Assembly: GCA_903864435.1 (NCBI GenBank)
Contig: CAIPFY010000044.1
Coordinates: forward strand, 1 to 47,648
Origin: an uncultured Chloroflexota bacterium
Lineage (GTDB): Bacteria; Chloroflexota; Anaerolineae; Aggregatilineales; Phototrophicaceae
Direction of reading: 5' to 3'
Length of the DNA: 47,648 nucleotides
Below the pieces are notes generated by a model, which saw only the letters and a list, made by a program, of their open reading frames with translations, searched no databases and was not told the DNA's origin. The number at the start of each line of letters is the position of its first letter. The stretch's first letter is position 1. Positions 16,308 to 25,335 of this stretch are shown piece by piece. The position numbers and the translations under genes were made by a program.

Positions 16308-17383
16308 AGGCTTTGCACCACAGGCATCCCGAAACCGGGCGCAGCCAGAATCCGTTCACCATCGAACACTTTCACGCCGCGAATCCACACCTCGCGCACC
16401 CGCCCCCGCACCGTCCAACCCTCAAACGGCGACCAACCGCAGGCCGAATGCAACCCGGCGCGAGTCACCGTATAAGTGTCGGCAAAATCAACCAGCGTAT
16501 AGGTTTCCGCAGGAGGTCGCAAGCCGAAAATCCGCTGCGGATTCGTGGAAACCATCGGGAGCAAATGCTCCAGCGAAGCACGCCCTTCTTTAGCCGCCAG
16601 CCCTAACAAAGACAATGTCGTTTCTAAACCCGGCACACCGTAGGGCGGTTTCGCGGATTGCTTCTCTGCCAGCGTATGCGGCGCATGATCGGACTCGATC
16701 ACATCCACCACACCGTCACGTACCGCTTCCCACAGCGCATCCTGATCCGCTTGTTGTTTCAGTTCTGGCTTCATCAGTCCGAAGCTCCCCAGCATGCCGA
16801 GACTGGCTTCAGTGAGGAACAAATGGTGCGGCGTCACGCCCACCGTCACGGGCAAGCCTTCGGCCTTCGCAGCCCGCAAATCGTGAATCTCCTGCGCCAG
16901 ACTGATATGGCAAAAATGCACCGGCTTGCGATAGCGCCGCACCAGCGCGAGAATATCCCCTACCGTGTCGCCCTCCGCATGAACCGCTATCGGCTTATGG
17001 GCAGGCCACGCTGCGAAATGCCGTTCACGCGCCGCCTGATCTTCGATGAGCAGCGTCCCCGTCGTGGCATTGTTATAGATTTTCAGCCCGCAGCACAGGG
17101 GGGCCGCAGCCGCATATTCAGCCTGATTATCCGCCTGTGACGCGCCGAAATACACACCCCAGTCGCATCTTGCGGCTTCGGTCATGCGTTCCCGCTTCAG
17201 ACGCAATGCTGCCCCATCAATCGTTGGCGGCGGGGTGTTAGGCATGTCCAGCACCGCCCAATATCCACCCGCCACTGCCGCCGCCGTTTCGCTGGCAAAC
17301 GTCGCTTTGTGCGACCATTCCAGATCGCGCAAATGCACATGGGGATCAACCATACCGGAAATTCGAGTGAGCGAAGTCATCAT
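16304..17383 (-). CDS. pyrC: Dihydroorotase
   Basis: A 359-residue zinc amidohydrolase cyclising carbamoyl aspartate to dihydroorotate. Visible metal ligands are VDPHVHLRD (two His), the probable carboxylated Lys in GLKIYNN, the His residues in HAEGD and HFCHIS, and the Asp in ESDHAPHT. NPQRIFGL is typical of the C-terminal part. ATG 17381-17383 overlaps the pyrB stop (TGATG). A second ATG follows immediately. The enzyme is short compared with AllB-type relatives, in line with a true dihydroorotase. Confidence 0.92.
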   Translation of the reverse strand: MMTSLTRISGMVDPHVHLRDLEWSHKATFASETAAAVAGGYWAVLDMPNTPPPTIDGAALRLKRERMTEAARCDWGVYFGASQADNQAEYAAAAPLCCGLKIYNNATTGTLLIEDQAARERHFAAWPAHKPIAVHAEGDTVGDILALVRRYRKPVHFCHISLAQEIHDLRAAKAEGLPVTVGVTPHHLFLTEASLGMLGSFGLMKPELKQQADQDALWEAVRDGVVDVIESDHAPHTLAEKQSAKPPYGVPGLETTLSLLGLAAKEGRASLEHLLPMVSTNPQRIFGLRPPAETYTLVDFADTYTVTRAGLHSACGWSPFEGWTVRGRVREVWIRGVKVFDGERILAAPGFGMPVVQSL

Positions 17384-18453
17384 CAAACCGCAGCGCCCAA
17401 CACTTTCGCCAGTAGCGCCATACGCACAAACATACCATTTGCCATCTGCTTAAAATAGACAGCCCGCGAATCCGCATCGAGAATATCATGATCGCGGGGC
17501 GTACCCATTTCATTCTTTCGGGGAAGGGGGTGCATCAAAATCGCGTCGGATTTCGCCTGCCCCAGCACTTCAGGGGTCATCACAAAATCATCGCGGATGG
17601 CTTCGTAATCTTCCGGCTTGGCGAATCGCTCCTGCTGCACCCGCGTCCAGTAGATCACATCGCTACGGTTCAGCACTTCGTACAAATCGCCCGTCTGCAT
17701 CACGCGGTAGCCACGTTCATGCAGAAAATCCACGATATACGACGGCATCCGCAGGGAAAACGGGGAGACAAAGCAGAAATCCACCTCTTGAGCGCCATAC
17801 TGAGCGATCAGTTTGGACAGTGAATGCACCGTGCGCCCGTTCAGCAAATCCCCGACCATCGTAATCGTCAGGCGGTCAGCGCGGCCTTTGCAGTCCACAA
17901 TCGTGAACAAATCCAGTAGCGCCTGTGTCGGATGTTCCCCCACCCCGTCGCCGCCGCTGATAACCACCGGCGACCGTCCCAGTTGTTCACCCAGTTGATC
18001 CAAATAATACGCCGCTTCGTAGGACGATCCCACATCAGGATGTCGCAGCACAACCACATCTGCATAGCAGCCCACAGCGCGAATGGTATCTGCGAGATTT
18101 TCGCCTTTATAGACCGACGAAAAACGCACCCCGCCGCTGGTGCTGACGACCGCCCCGCCGAGGCGGTGCATCGCCGCCTGAAAAGACATATCTGTGCGCG
18201 TGCTGGCTTCATAGAACAGCGTCGCCATTACCCTGCCGGCAGCGGCATTGAGCAAAGTACGATCACCATGCCGCACGCGGTCACGAAAATCAGCAGCCGT
18301 CCTGAACACTTCGATCATATCTTCACGGGTGAACTGCTCCACCGTAACCACATGCTTCCCCGTGAAATGACCCGCCATTTTCGGTGGCTCAAACAGGCGT
18401 ACATACGCCTCGGAGGGACGCAAGTCATCTCCGTCCCGTCGTTCGACAACCAT
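17383..18453 (-). CDS. pyrB: Aspartate carbamoyltransferase catalytic subunit
   Basis: A 356-residue catalytic subunit that makes carbamoyl aspartate. The carbamoyl-phosphate signature is FYEASTRTDMSF (STRT at 84-87). GVGEHPTQALLDLFTI, GDLLNGRTVHSL and ILMHPLPR complete the active site. I chose ATG 18451-18453 because AAGGGGGC lies 4-11 bases upstream; the frame is open to 18540. About 20 residues precede the domain proper, slightly longer than usual. It is first in pyrB-pyrC-pyrD-pyrE-pyrF. Neither pyrI nor pyrR is seen nearby. Confidence 0.93.
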   Translation of the reverse strand: MVVERRDGDDLRPSEAYVRLFEPPKMAGHFTGKHVVTVEQFTREDMIEVFRTAADFRDRVRHGDRTLLNAAAGRVMATLFYEASTRTDMSFQAAMHRLGGAVVSTSGGVRFSSVYKGENLADTIRAVGCYADVVVLRHPDVGSSYEAAYYLDQLGEQLGRSPVVISGGDGVGEHPTQALLDLFTIVDCKGRADRLTITMVGDLLNGRTVHSLSKLIAQYGAQEVDFCFVSPFSLRMPSYIVDFLHERGYRVMQTGDLYEVLNRSDVIYWTRVQQERFAKPEDYEAIRDDFVMTPEVLGQAKSDAILMHPLPRKNEMGTPRDHDILDADSRAVYFKQMANGMFVRMALLAKVLGAAV

Positions 18454-18557
18454 ATATGCCCCCTTCATGGATGACGGGCTGATGATAGCAGAAAAGCCAG
18501 CCCCCCTCACCCTCCAAAGTGTACCAATTTCAGTCAACAATCATCACACCTAATGAT

Positions 18558-18587
18558 TTGAGACACCCCCCAACAAGGTGATACACT
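18558..18587 (+). promoter_or_regulatory. Promoter of purB (predicted leaderless)
   Basis: TTGAGA, 18 bases, TACACT, ending only 7 bases before the purB ATG. Transcription would therefore start at or within a base of the A of the start codon. No ribosome-binding sequence is present in front of the ATG. Confidence 0.55.
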
Positions 18588-18594
18588 ACGCGCC

Positions 18595-20022
18595 ATGAAC
18601 AACCAAAACCTTCCCAATACGTTCGATCACGAAACGTTTATCAGCCCCTTCACTTGGCGCTATGGCTCTCAGCCTATGCGCACAATCTGGTCAGAAGCGC
18701 ACAAACGGCGGCTGTGGCGGCGCATCTGGGTGGCGCTGGCCGAAGCACAGGAACGTGCCGGACTGGTCACTGCTGCTCAAGTGGCCGATTTACGCGCTCA
18801 TCAGCACGCCGTTGATCTGGATCGCGCTCACCAGATCGAATCTGAAATCAAGCATGACCTGATGGCAGAAGTCAAAACCTATGCCGAACAATGCACCATC
18901 GGCGGCGGCATCATTCATCTGGGCGCGACCAGCATGGATGTGGAAGACAATGCCGAAGTACTGCGCCTGCGCGACGCGCTGAACAACATCGCTGAAACCA
19001 CACGAACCGTCCTGACCACACTCGCAGATTGGATCGAGCGCGAAGCCGATCATGTCTGCATGGCCTTCACGCACTTGCAACCCGCTGAACCCACCACCGT
19101 TGGCTATCGCATGGCGGGTTATGCACAGGATTTACTCCATGATTACACCACGCTCCAATCAGTCATGGCAGACTTGCGGGGCAAGGGATTCAAAGGCGCG
19201 GTCGGAACGGCAGCTTCATATCACGAGCTACTCGCCAACACCCCCTTAACGCCCGCCGCGATGGAATCGCAAATCATGGAATCGCTCAACCTCCAGTCGT
19301 TCCTGATCGCCACCCAAACCTATCCGCGTCGTCAGGACTGGGACATCCTGAACAGCCTAGCAGGTCTGGCGATGACGCTCTATCGTCTGGCGTTCGATTT
19401 ACGACTGCTTCAATCGCCTGTATTCGGGGAATGGGCAGAACCATTCGGCAGCGCACAGGTGGGTTCCTCCGCCATGCCTTTTAAGCGCAACCCGATTAAT
19501 GCCGAGAACATTGACAGTCTGGCACGCTATGTAGCCGCACTCCCCCGTGTAGCATGGGACAATGCCGCCCACAATTTACTCGAACGCACATTGGACGATT
19601 CGGCCAATCGGCGCCTGTTGTTCCCGGAAGCATTCCTCGCCGTTGACGAAATTCTGCACCGGCTACAGCGCGTCCTCTCAGGGCTGCGAATTGACGACCA
19701 CGCCATCCAGCGCAATCTGAACACCTATGGCATTTTCGCCGCCACAGAACGGCTTCTCATGGCTGCGGTACGTGCCGGGGGCAACCGTCAGGAGTTGCAC
19801 GAGGTCATCCGGGAACACAGCCTCGCCGCATGGGAAGCCCTGCGCACAGGTGCCGAAAACCCGCTGCGTACCCGCCTATGCGCGGACTCGCGTCTGACGG
19901 CGCTGCTGCCTGTCGAACACATAAATGAGTTGTTGCGTGCTGATGCCTATGTGGGCGATGCGCCCCAACGAGCGCGGATGCTGGCGGCGCACCTAAAAGA
20001 AAGGGTCGCCGCCAGTTCATAG
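18595..20022 (+). CDS. purB: Adenylosuccinate lyase
   Basis: A 475-residue lyase of the fumarase/aspartase superfamily, acting twice in purine synthesis (release of fumarate from SAICAR and from adenylosuccinate). The family signature loop is GSSAMPFKRNPINAENI (about residues 297-313). The catalytic His region is MAFTHLQPAEPTTVGYR, and IIHLGATSMDVEDNA is the substrate loop. The start is ATG 18595, without a ribosome site; see the promoter entry. It is divergent from the pyr operon and converges on the tatA-like gene 12 bp away. Confidence 0.93.
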   Translation: MNNQNLPNTFDHETFISPFTWRYGSQPMRTIWSEAHKRRLWRRIWVALAEAQERAGLVTAAQVADLRAHQHAVDLDRAHQIESEIKHDLMAEVKTYAEQCTIGGGIIHLGATSMDVEDNAEVLRLRDALNNIAETTRTVLTTLADWIEREADHVCMAFTHLQPAEPTTVGYRMAGYAQDLLHDYTTLQSVMADLRGKGFKGAVGTAASYHELLANTPLTPAAMESQIMESLNLQSFLIATQTYPRRQDWDILNSLAGLAMTLYRLAFDLRLLQSPVFGEWAEPFGSAQVGSSAMPFKRNPINAENIDSLARYVAALPRVAWDNAAHNLLERTLDDSANRRLLFPEAFLAVDEILHRLQRVLSGLRIDDHAIQRNLNTYGIFAATERLLMAAVRAGGNRQELHEVIREHSLAAWEALRTGAENPLRTRLCADSRLTALLPVEHINELLRADAYVGDAPQRARMLAAHLKERVAASS

Positions 20023-20034
20023 CCCATTTTGCGA

Positions 20035-20520
20035 TTACTCAGCGGGCGGGGTCGGGGATGCCGAGGAGGACTCCGACCACGTTCCCAGATCGGCAGACTC
20101 AGAGGAACCATTAGTCGGTGCAGCGGCGGGCTTGGCAGTTGGCGCGTTCGTCTTGAACTTCGTCCAATCCGTCGTCTTAACGGTTGCTTCGGCCTTCACT
20201 TCGTTCAATTCATTCGTGGTTTCGTCCAACACGTCCTTCACCGGCTTGGTCATCGGTGCGGTCAGTCGTTGGGCAGTCTCCATCACCTGCTTGTTCATTG
20301 TGCCCCGCGTCGGCACATCACGCGGCAATTCCACCTCAACACCGGCCTGTTTCAGCTCGGCTTCAACATAATCCATTGTCTCCGCCCACATTGCCCGGAA
20401 GCGGGACACATAGCGCCCCAGATGGTAAGCCCACTGGATCATACGCTTTGGCCCCACAAAAATAATCATGATAATGAAGATCGCTAGTATTTCTACGGTG
20501 CCAACGCCGAAGATTTCCAT
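20035..20520 (-). CDS. TatA/TatB-like twin-arginine translocase subunit
   Basis: A 161-residue protein with one N-terminal membrane helix (VEILAIFIIMIIFVGPKR, about 9-26), the FGP-type hinge, an amphipathic helix (MIQWAYHLGRYVSRFRAMW) and a long charged, then Ala/Pro/Ser-rich tail. This is the TatA/B fold. The length of the tail favours a TatB-like role, but TatA cannot be excluded. The ATG at 20518-20520 has GGAGAGG upstream. No tatC is adjacent in this window. Confidence 0.8.
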   Translation of the reverse strand: MEIFGVGTVEILAIFIIMIIFVGPKRMIQWAYHLGRYVSRFRAMWAETMDYVEAELKQAGVEVELPRDVPTRGTMNKQVMETAQRLTAPMTKPVKDVLDETTNELNEVKAEATVKTTDWTKFKTNAPTAKPAAAPTNGSSESADLGTWSESSSASPTPPAE

Positions 20521-20571
20521 GCTCAACCTCTCCGCGTAAAAAGCGTACAAACCAGATTAGACGCAGGGAGC

Positions 20572-20577
20572 ATTATA
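20572..20577 (-). promoter_or_regulatory. Probable -10 box of the tatA/B-like gene
   Basis: Perfect TATAAT read leftward, about 50 bases before the ATG. A TTGCTC lies 15 bases upstream, a short spacing. Confidence 0.45.
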
Positions 20578-20633
20578 CCCTACTCTGGCGGGGAGCAATT
20601 TCTTCTCATCTTTAGAACCTCGACGATAGGGAA

Positions 20634-21788
20634 CTACTGCGCCTGTACTAGAATCTGCCGCAGTTCGTCTCTGGTCAACACAATCGGGTTGCCCTGCATC
20701 GAGCTGGCAACCGCCGCCTTCTCAATCAGCGTGGCGTAATCGGCTTCCACAATGCCGTATGTCCCCAGCGCGGGGATGCTCAACGCGGCGCACAATTCTT
20801 GCACGAACTGCACACCATCCGCCGCCACCGCCTTCGGATGCCCCGTCAACAGACGTGCGACTTCATCATATCGTTCCAGCGCCGCGCTCTCCGGTTGGCG
20901 TTCCCGCAGCGCCTGAACATTCATCGCCATCACATACGGCAGCAGTCGCGCACAAATACCCCCGTGCGGCGCATCGTACATTCCCCCGAATGGGCCTGCA
21001 AATCCGTGTACCGCGCCCAGCTTGGCATTCGACAGCGCCAGCCCTCCGAACAGGCTGGTGAGCGCCATATCCTCACGGGCGGCGGCATCATCCGGTTGCT
21101 CATACGCCCGCTTCAAATATCGCGCTGCCCGCACAATCCCTTCGCGGCAAACAGCATCCGTCATCGGATTTGTCTTATTGCAGGTCAACGGTTCGATCAC
21201 CTGCGTCAGCGCGTCCAGCCCGCTTTGAGCCGTCACTGCCGGCGGTGAACTATGCGTCAAACGCGAATCCACAATCGCCAGTTTCGCCAGCATACGCGGG
21301 CTGCGAAGGCTAACCTTCACCTGATGATCGGGCGAATAGAGTACCGCGTTGCTGGTGACTTCCGACCCCGTGCCAGCTGTCGTGGGAATAGTCACCAATG
21401 GCGCTGCTGCCGCCTTCAACGGCTGACCACGCCCGATGACCTCCAGATAATCCATCACATCGCCCGTGTTCGTAATCAAAGCAGACACCGCTTTGGCTGT
21501 ATCCATCGCGCTGCCACCGCCATAACCGATCACGAATTCTGCGCCAAATTCACGCGCCTGTTCAGCCCCTTGTTGTGCGATCTGAATGCTAGGTTCGCCC
21601 GCCACCTGATAAAACGAGTACGCGATCCCCTGCACTTGCAGTATCTCAATCAGGGGCGCCACCCGTTCAACATTCATACCGCCAACCACCAGCGCCCGTT
21701 TGCCAAACGCCGCGATAGCCGCGCCACACTCACTCAAAGAACCGGGACCAAAAACAATCTTGGTGACAGTCGCAAAATCAAAGCGCAT
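20634..21788 (-). CDS. Iron-type (group III) alcohol dehydrogenase
   Basis: A 384-residue NAD(P)-dependent dehydrogenase of the Fe-ADH family. The nucleotide-binding part has GYGGGSAMDTAKA (about 88-100) and TIPTTAGTGSEVT. Metal ligand positions by family comparison are D192, then residue 196, H261 and H275. D192, H261 (AVHGFAGPFGG) and H275 (DAPHG) are present, but residue 196 is Gln (GLDALTQVIEPLT) where many members have His. A Gln there may mark a subfamily with altered metal binding. The LsrG-like gene lies 5 bp upstream in the same direction. The substrate is unknown. Confidence 0.85.
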   Translation of the reverse strand: MRFDFATVTKIVFGPGSLSECGAAIAAFGKRALVVGGMNVERVAPLIEILQVQGIAYSFYQVAGEPSIQIAQQGAEQAREFGAEFVIGYGGGSAMDTAKAVSALITNTGDVMDYLEVIGRGQPLKAAAAPLVTIPTTAGTGSEVTSNAVLYSPDHQVKVSLRSPRMLAKLAIVDSRLTHSSPPAVTAQSGLDALTQVIEPLTCNKTNPMTDAVCREGIVRAARYLKRAYEQPDDAAAREDMALTSLFGGLALSNAKLGAVHGFAGPFGGMYDAPHGGICARLLPYVMAMNVQALRERQPESAALERYDEVARLLTGHPKAVAADGVQFVQELCAALSIPALGTYGIVEADYATLIEKAAVASSMQGNPIVLTRDELRQILVQAQ

Positions 21789-21793
21789 GAGCG

Positions 21794-22102
21794 TTACTTC
21801 CAGTTATCATCTTCAGGAAACACATTCCGATATTCTACCCGGGTTCGGGCTTCAGCCAACATATCGCCTACTATATCCCGCCAGCGCAGGTAATGTGCCG
21901 TTTCGCGGTGCTTGGCAGGCGCGTTCGCATCGCGGTACACCTCGATAATGGTAAATTTGGTTGGATCATCTAGTTGCTGGTGAAAATCAAACCGAACAAC
22001 ACCCGGCTCAAGCACACTGTTGCGTGCATTATCGCGGGATGCCTCCATGAATTCATTGACGAACTCGGCTTTCACACGACAGAACACCTGAAGGACGTAC
22101 AT
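21794..22102 (-). CDS. LsrG/YgiN-like small monooxygenase (ABM domain)
   Basis: A 102-residue protein with one antibiotic-biosynthesis-monooxygenase domain, a dimeric ferredoxin-like fold. ARNSVLEPGVVRFDFHQ and FTIIEVYRDANAPAKHRETAHYLRW resemble LsrG, which acts on phospho-AI-2, and YgiN-type quinol monooxygenases. ATG 22100-22102 has GGGAGAG upstream; an open frame to 22177 has no support. Pairing with the Fe-type alcohol dehydrogenase 5 bp downstream suggests a joint role in handling a carbonyl compound. Confidence 0.82.
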   Translation of the reverse strand: MYVLQVFCRVKAEFVNEFMEASRDNARNSVLEPGVVRFDFHQQLDDPTKFTIIEVYRDANAPAKHRETAHYLRWRDIVGDMLAEARTRVEYRNVFPEDDNWK

Positions 22103-22202
22103 CGTTTTCTCTCCCCAAACCATGAACCCATCATCACGAGCTTTTACTATGAGCATCGCGCAAACAGCGCCCGACATTCAAACCATATGCGAATAGAGAT
22201 AT

Positions 22203-22230
22203 TGGTCAAATCTTGTCAAGCTATTGACCA
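22203..22230. promoter_or_regulatory. Inverted repeat upstream of the LsrG-like/ADH pair
   Basis: TGGTCAA, 14 bases, TTGACCA: a perfect 7-bp inverted repeat. It overlaps a leftward TTGACA (22217-22212), a possible -35 box for the pair. It may be a repressor or activator site. Confidence 0.45.
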
Positions 22231-22331
22231 GCTAGTTGAATATTAATACTTCATGAGATATTGCGCAACGTCCAATAGGTAAATGCTCATAATTGGTATG
22301 CTTGCATCAGCTCTCGTCGCTCACCATCTGC

Positions 22332-22361
22332 TAGACGATGAGTGCGCACTTGCCGTATAAT
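22332..22361 (+). promoter_or_regulatory. Promoter of the HEAT-repeat gene
   Basis: TAGACG, 18 bases, TATAAT. The -10 box is perfect and 38 bases before the ATG at 22400. Confidence 0.6.
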
Positions 22362-22399
22362 GGGCGCAAACAGTACGCTGCGGGGATAGAAGTGCCTCG

Positions 22400-22627
22400 A
22401 TGACAAGTTCAATGAAAAAAGTGGTTGCTTTTCATATTGCACGGTTGCAGGATAGGAATCGTGATGTGCGGCTTAAGTCCATTGCTGAGCTGGCACAAAT
22501 TGCCGATCCCGATGCGCTCGACCCGCTGCGAAAGCTATTCGAGAACGATCCCGACATCGAGGTTCGCAAAGCTGCTCAGGAAGCCGGACGCAATATCTTC
22601 AAAAAGATTAACGGCACCCATAACTAA
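22400..22627 (+). CDS. Tiny HEAT-repeat protein
   Basis: A 75-residue protein holding about one and a half HEAT-type helical repeats: RDVRLKSIAELAQIADPDALDPLRKLFENDPDIEVRKAAQEAGRNIF. These follow the pattern of PBS-lyase/HEAT-like repeats, which serve as protein-binding surfaces. The start is ATG 22400 or the in-frame ATG at 22412. It has its own perfect -10 box and a strong terminator, which supports it as a real gene despite its size. The partner is unknown. Confidence 0.7.
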   Translation: MTSSMKKVVAFHIARLQDRNRDVRLKSIAELAQIADPDALDPLRKLFENDPDIEVRKAAQEAGRNIFKKINGTHN

Positions 22628-22644
22628 GCCATCCTGCCATACAA

Positions 22645-22678
22645 AAACGGGCGAGTTGTAAACACAATTCGCCCGTTT
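22645..22678. terminator. Terminator between the HEAT gene and valS (both directions possible)
   Basis: A 15-bp stem with one G-T wobble: AAACGGGCGAGTTGT, loop AAAC, ACAATTCGCCCGTTT, followed by GTTGTTTC. It ends the rightward HEAT gene and, being flanked by an A-run on the other side, could also end leftward valS. Confidence 0.85.
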
Positions 22679-22686
22679 GTTGTTTC

Positions 22687-25308
22687 TTACCCTTTCAGCG
22701 ACTGCAAGCGTTCCTTGATCTGAGCGCCGGCGGCCTGTAGTTCAGCCAGTTTAGCGCGTTCACGCTCCACAACTTCCGGCTTGGCGCGGCTAATAAACTG
22801 CTCGTTCCCCAGCATCCCCAGAGAACGACCAATCTGCTGCTCCAATTTCTCCAGTTCCTTCGTCAGCCGTTCGCGCTCGGCCTGCTGATCTACCAGCCCC
22901 GCCAGCGGCAGATAGGCGGTCACTTCACCCACCACCACCGACGCCGCATCTGCCGGAGCTTCCGCGCCCGCCACCATCATCTCCATCTCAGCCACATTAC
23001 ACAGGCGGGCAAAGATGTAGCGGTAGCGGTCAAAAGTCGCGCCCAGACTACCGGGCATCATCAGCGCGGAAATGCGCTTCGCCGGGTCAACATTGTATTC
23101 CGTGCGCACATTGCGAATGCCGCGCACCACTTCCATCAGCAGATTCATCTCGGATTCCGCTGGTTCGTCCAGATTCGCCTTATCCGCTTCCGGCCAGCGT
23201 GCCAACATCAGCGGTTCGCCGTTGTTCGGCAAAAAGCTCCACAATTCCTCAGTCACAAACGGCATATACGGATGCAACAACCGCAGCACCGTATCCATCA
23301 CATACAGCAGGACGCGGCGCGTGTTCTGCTTCGCCTGCGCGTCCGTGCCATATAACGGCCCCTTGCTCATCTCAATGTACCAGTCGGCAAACTCGCTCCA
23401 CAGGAACTCATAAAGCTGCCGTCCGGCTTCCCCGTACTGATGCGTGTCAAATAGATACTGCATACTGCTCATCAACCGCGTCAATCGGCTGATAATCCAG
23501 CGCGACGGCAGATCACGCTCGGCAGCAGGCGGCAAGCCAACCGGAACTTCTTCCTCCAGATTCGACAGAACGAAGTTGCTCATCTGCCAGATTTTGTTGA
23601 CGAAGCGCCAGTTGGCCTCCACCTTATCCTCGTCCAGATTGATGTCCGCGCCGGGTGAACCACTCGTCACCAGCGTAAAACGCAGCGGGTCGGCCCCGAA
23701 CTTGTTGATAAGTTCCAGCGGGTCAATCACATTCCCCAGCGTCTTGCTAATCTTGCGTCCAAATTTGTCGCGGATCAGCCCGTGCAGATAGATTGTCTTG
23801 AACGGCGCTTCATCAGTGAACCACAGCCCCATCATCGCCATTCGCGCCACCCAGAAAAACAGGATGTCGTAGCCGGTTTCCATCATGCTCGTCGGATAGT
23901 AGCGATTCAGATCAGGGGTCTGTTCAGGCCACCCCAGCGTGCTAAACGGCCACAACCCGCTGCTGAACCACGTATCCAGCACATCTTCTTCCGGCGTCCA
24001 GCCTTCGCCCGCAGGCGCTTGCTTGCCCACGTACACTTCGCCAGTCGGCCCGTACCATGCCGGAACACGATGCCCCCACCACAATTGGCGGCTGATGCAC
24101 CAGTCCTCGATGTTCTCCAGCCAGTGAAAATAAATCTTCTCGAAGCGTTCCGGCACAATCGTGATGCGCCCATCCCGCACCGCCGCAATCGCCTTATCTG
24201 CCAGCGGCTTAATTTTCAGGAACCATTGCGTGCTGAGCATCGGCTCCACGATTTCGCCGCCGCGCTGCGAACGCGGCACGATATAGGTGTGGTCAACCAC
24301 CTTAATCGTCATCCCCGCCGCTTCCATATCCGCCCACAACTTCTGACGGCAGGCAAAACGATCCAAGCCCTGATACGTCCCCGCGTTCGCGTTCATCGTG
24401 GCATCTTTGTTCAAGACGTTCACCAGCCCTAGCTTATGGCGCTCACCGATTTCATAGTCGTTGAAATCGTGCGCGGGCGTGATCTTCAACGCGCCCGTGC
24501 CAAACGCCTGATCCACATACGTATCCGCGATAATCGGAATGGGGCGATTGAGCATGGGAACCAGCGCCGTCTTGCCGATCAAATGCTGATAGCGCGGGTC
24601 ATCAGGATGCACGCACACCGCTGTATCGCCCAGAATGGTTTCCGGGCGCGTGGTCGCCACAGGCAGCACGTCCCCCCCTTCAACCGGATAGTTGAAGTAG
24701 TACAGCTTGCCCTGTTCTTCGTCGCGCTCCACTTCCAGATCAGAAACAGCCGTCTGCAAACCGGGACTCCAGTTCACAAGGCGCGGCCCCCGGTAAATCA
24801 ACCCCTGCTCGTACAGGCGCACAAACACTTCCTGCACCGCATTCGATAGACCCTCATCCAGCGTGAAGCGTTCGCGCTCCCAATCGCAGCTGGCGCCCAT
24901 GCGCCGCAGTTGGCGGGTGATCGTGCCGCCATACTTCTCTTTCCATTCCCACGTCCGCCGCAAAAACTCCTCGCGCCCCACCGCTTCGCGGCTGGTGCCT
25001 TCCTCGCGCAGCATCTTCTCCACTTGCAGTTGCGTTGCGATACCCGCATGATCGGTGCCGGGAAGCCACAGCGCAGCCTTCCCGCGCATCCGTTCATAAC
25101 GAATCATCAAATCTTCTAGCGTGGTGAACAGCGCATGACCGGTATGCAACGCGCCCGTCACATTCGGCGGAGGCATACTGATAACATACGGTTCGGCGTC
25201 CGCTGCCGCCACTTCCGGCTTGAACCACCCGCTTTTCTCCCACCACTCATACAAGCGAGTTTCGGCTTCCGCAAAGTTGAAATTCTTTGACATCTGCTTT
25301 TTAGTCAT
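22687..25308 (-). CDS. valS: Valyl-tRNA synthetase
   Basis: An 873-residue class I synthetase that charges tRNA-Val. The HIGH motif is NVTGALHTGHALF (HTGH at 55-58). The KMSKS motif reads FGRKISKTLGNVID near residue 519, a mild variant with Ile and Thr. The editing domain (about 190-330) has the TTRPETILGDTAV segment. The C-terminal 70 residues form the usual coiled coil (DQQAERERLTKELEKLEQQ). ATG 25306-25308 has AGAGGA upstream; the frame is open to 25329. It is regulated by the T-box leader at 25336-25593. Confidence 0.95.
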   Translation of the reverse strand: MTKKQMSKNFNFAEAETRLYEWWEKSGWFKPEVAAADAEPYVISMPPPNVTGALHTGHALFTTLEDLMIRYERMRGKAALWLPGTDHAGIATQLQVEKMLREEGTSREAVGREEFLRRTWEWKEKYGGTITRQLRRMGASCDWERERFTLDEGLSNAVQEVFVRLYEQGLIYRGPRLVNWSPGLQTAVSDLEVERDEEQGKLYYFNYPVEGGDVLPVATTRPETILGDTAVCVHPDDPRYQHLIGKTALVPMLNRPIPIIADTYVDQAFGTGALKITPAHDFNDYEIGERHKLGLVNVLNKDATMNANAGTYQGLDRFACRQKLWADMEAAGMTIKVVDHTYIVPRSQRGGEIVEPMLSTQWFLKIKPLADKAIAAVRDGRITIVPERFEKIYFHWLENIEDWCISRQLWWGHRVPAWYGPTGEVYVGKQAPAGEGWTPEEDVLDTWFSSGLWPFSTLGWPEQTPDLNRYYPTSMMETGYDILFFWVARMAMMGLWFTDEAPFKTIYLHGLIRDKFGRKISKTLGNVIDPLELINKFGADPLRFTLVTSGSPGADINLDEDKVEANWRFVNKIWQMSNFVLSNLEEEVPVGLPPAAERDLPSRWIISRLTRLMSSMQYLFDTHQYGEAGRQLYEFLWSEFADWYIEMSKGPLYGTDAQAKQNTRRVLLYVMDTVLRLLHPYMPFVTEELWSFLPNNGEPLMLARWPEADKANLDEPAESEMNLLMEVVRGIRNVRTEYNVDPAKRISALMMPGSLGATFDRYRYIFARLCNVAEMEMMVAGAEAPADAASVVVGEVTAYLPLAGLVDQQAERERLTKELEKLEQQIGRSLGMLGNEQFISRAKPEVVERERAKLAELQAAGAQIKERLQSLKG

Positions 25309-25335
25309 GGCATCCTCTGCATTCCACAACGAATC

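Noticed and set aside
18454-18594. PyrR-type attenuator ahead of pyrB
   Set aside because: I found no terminator/antiterminator pair or PyrR-binding loop; the region is only 141 bp and shared with purB.
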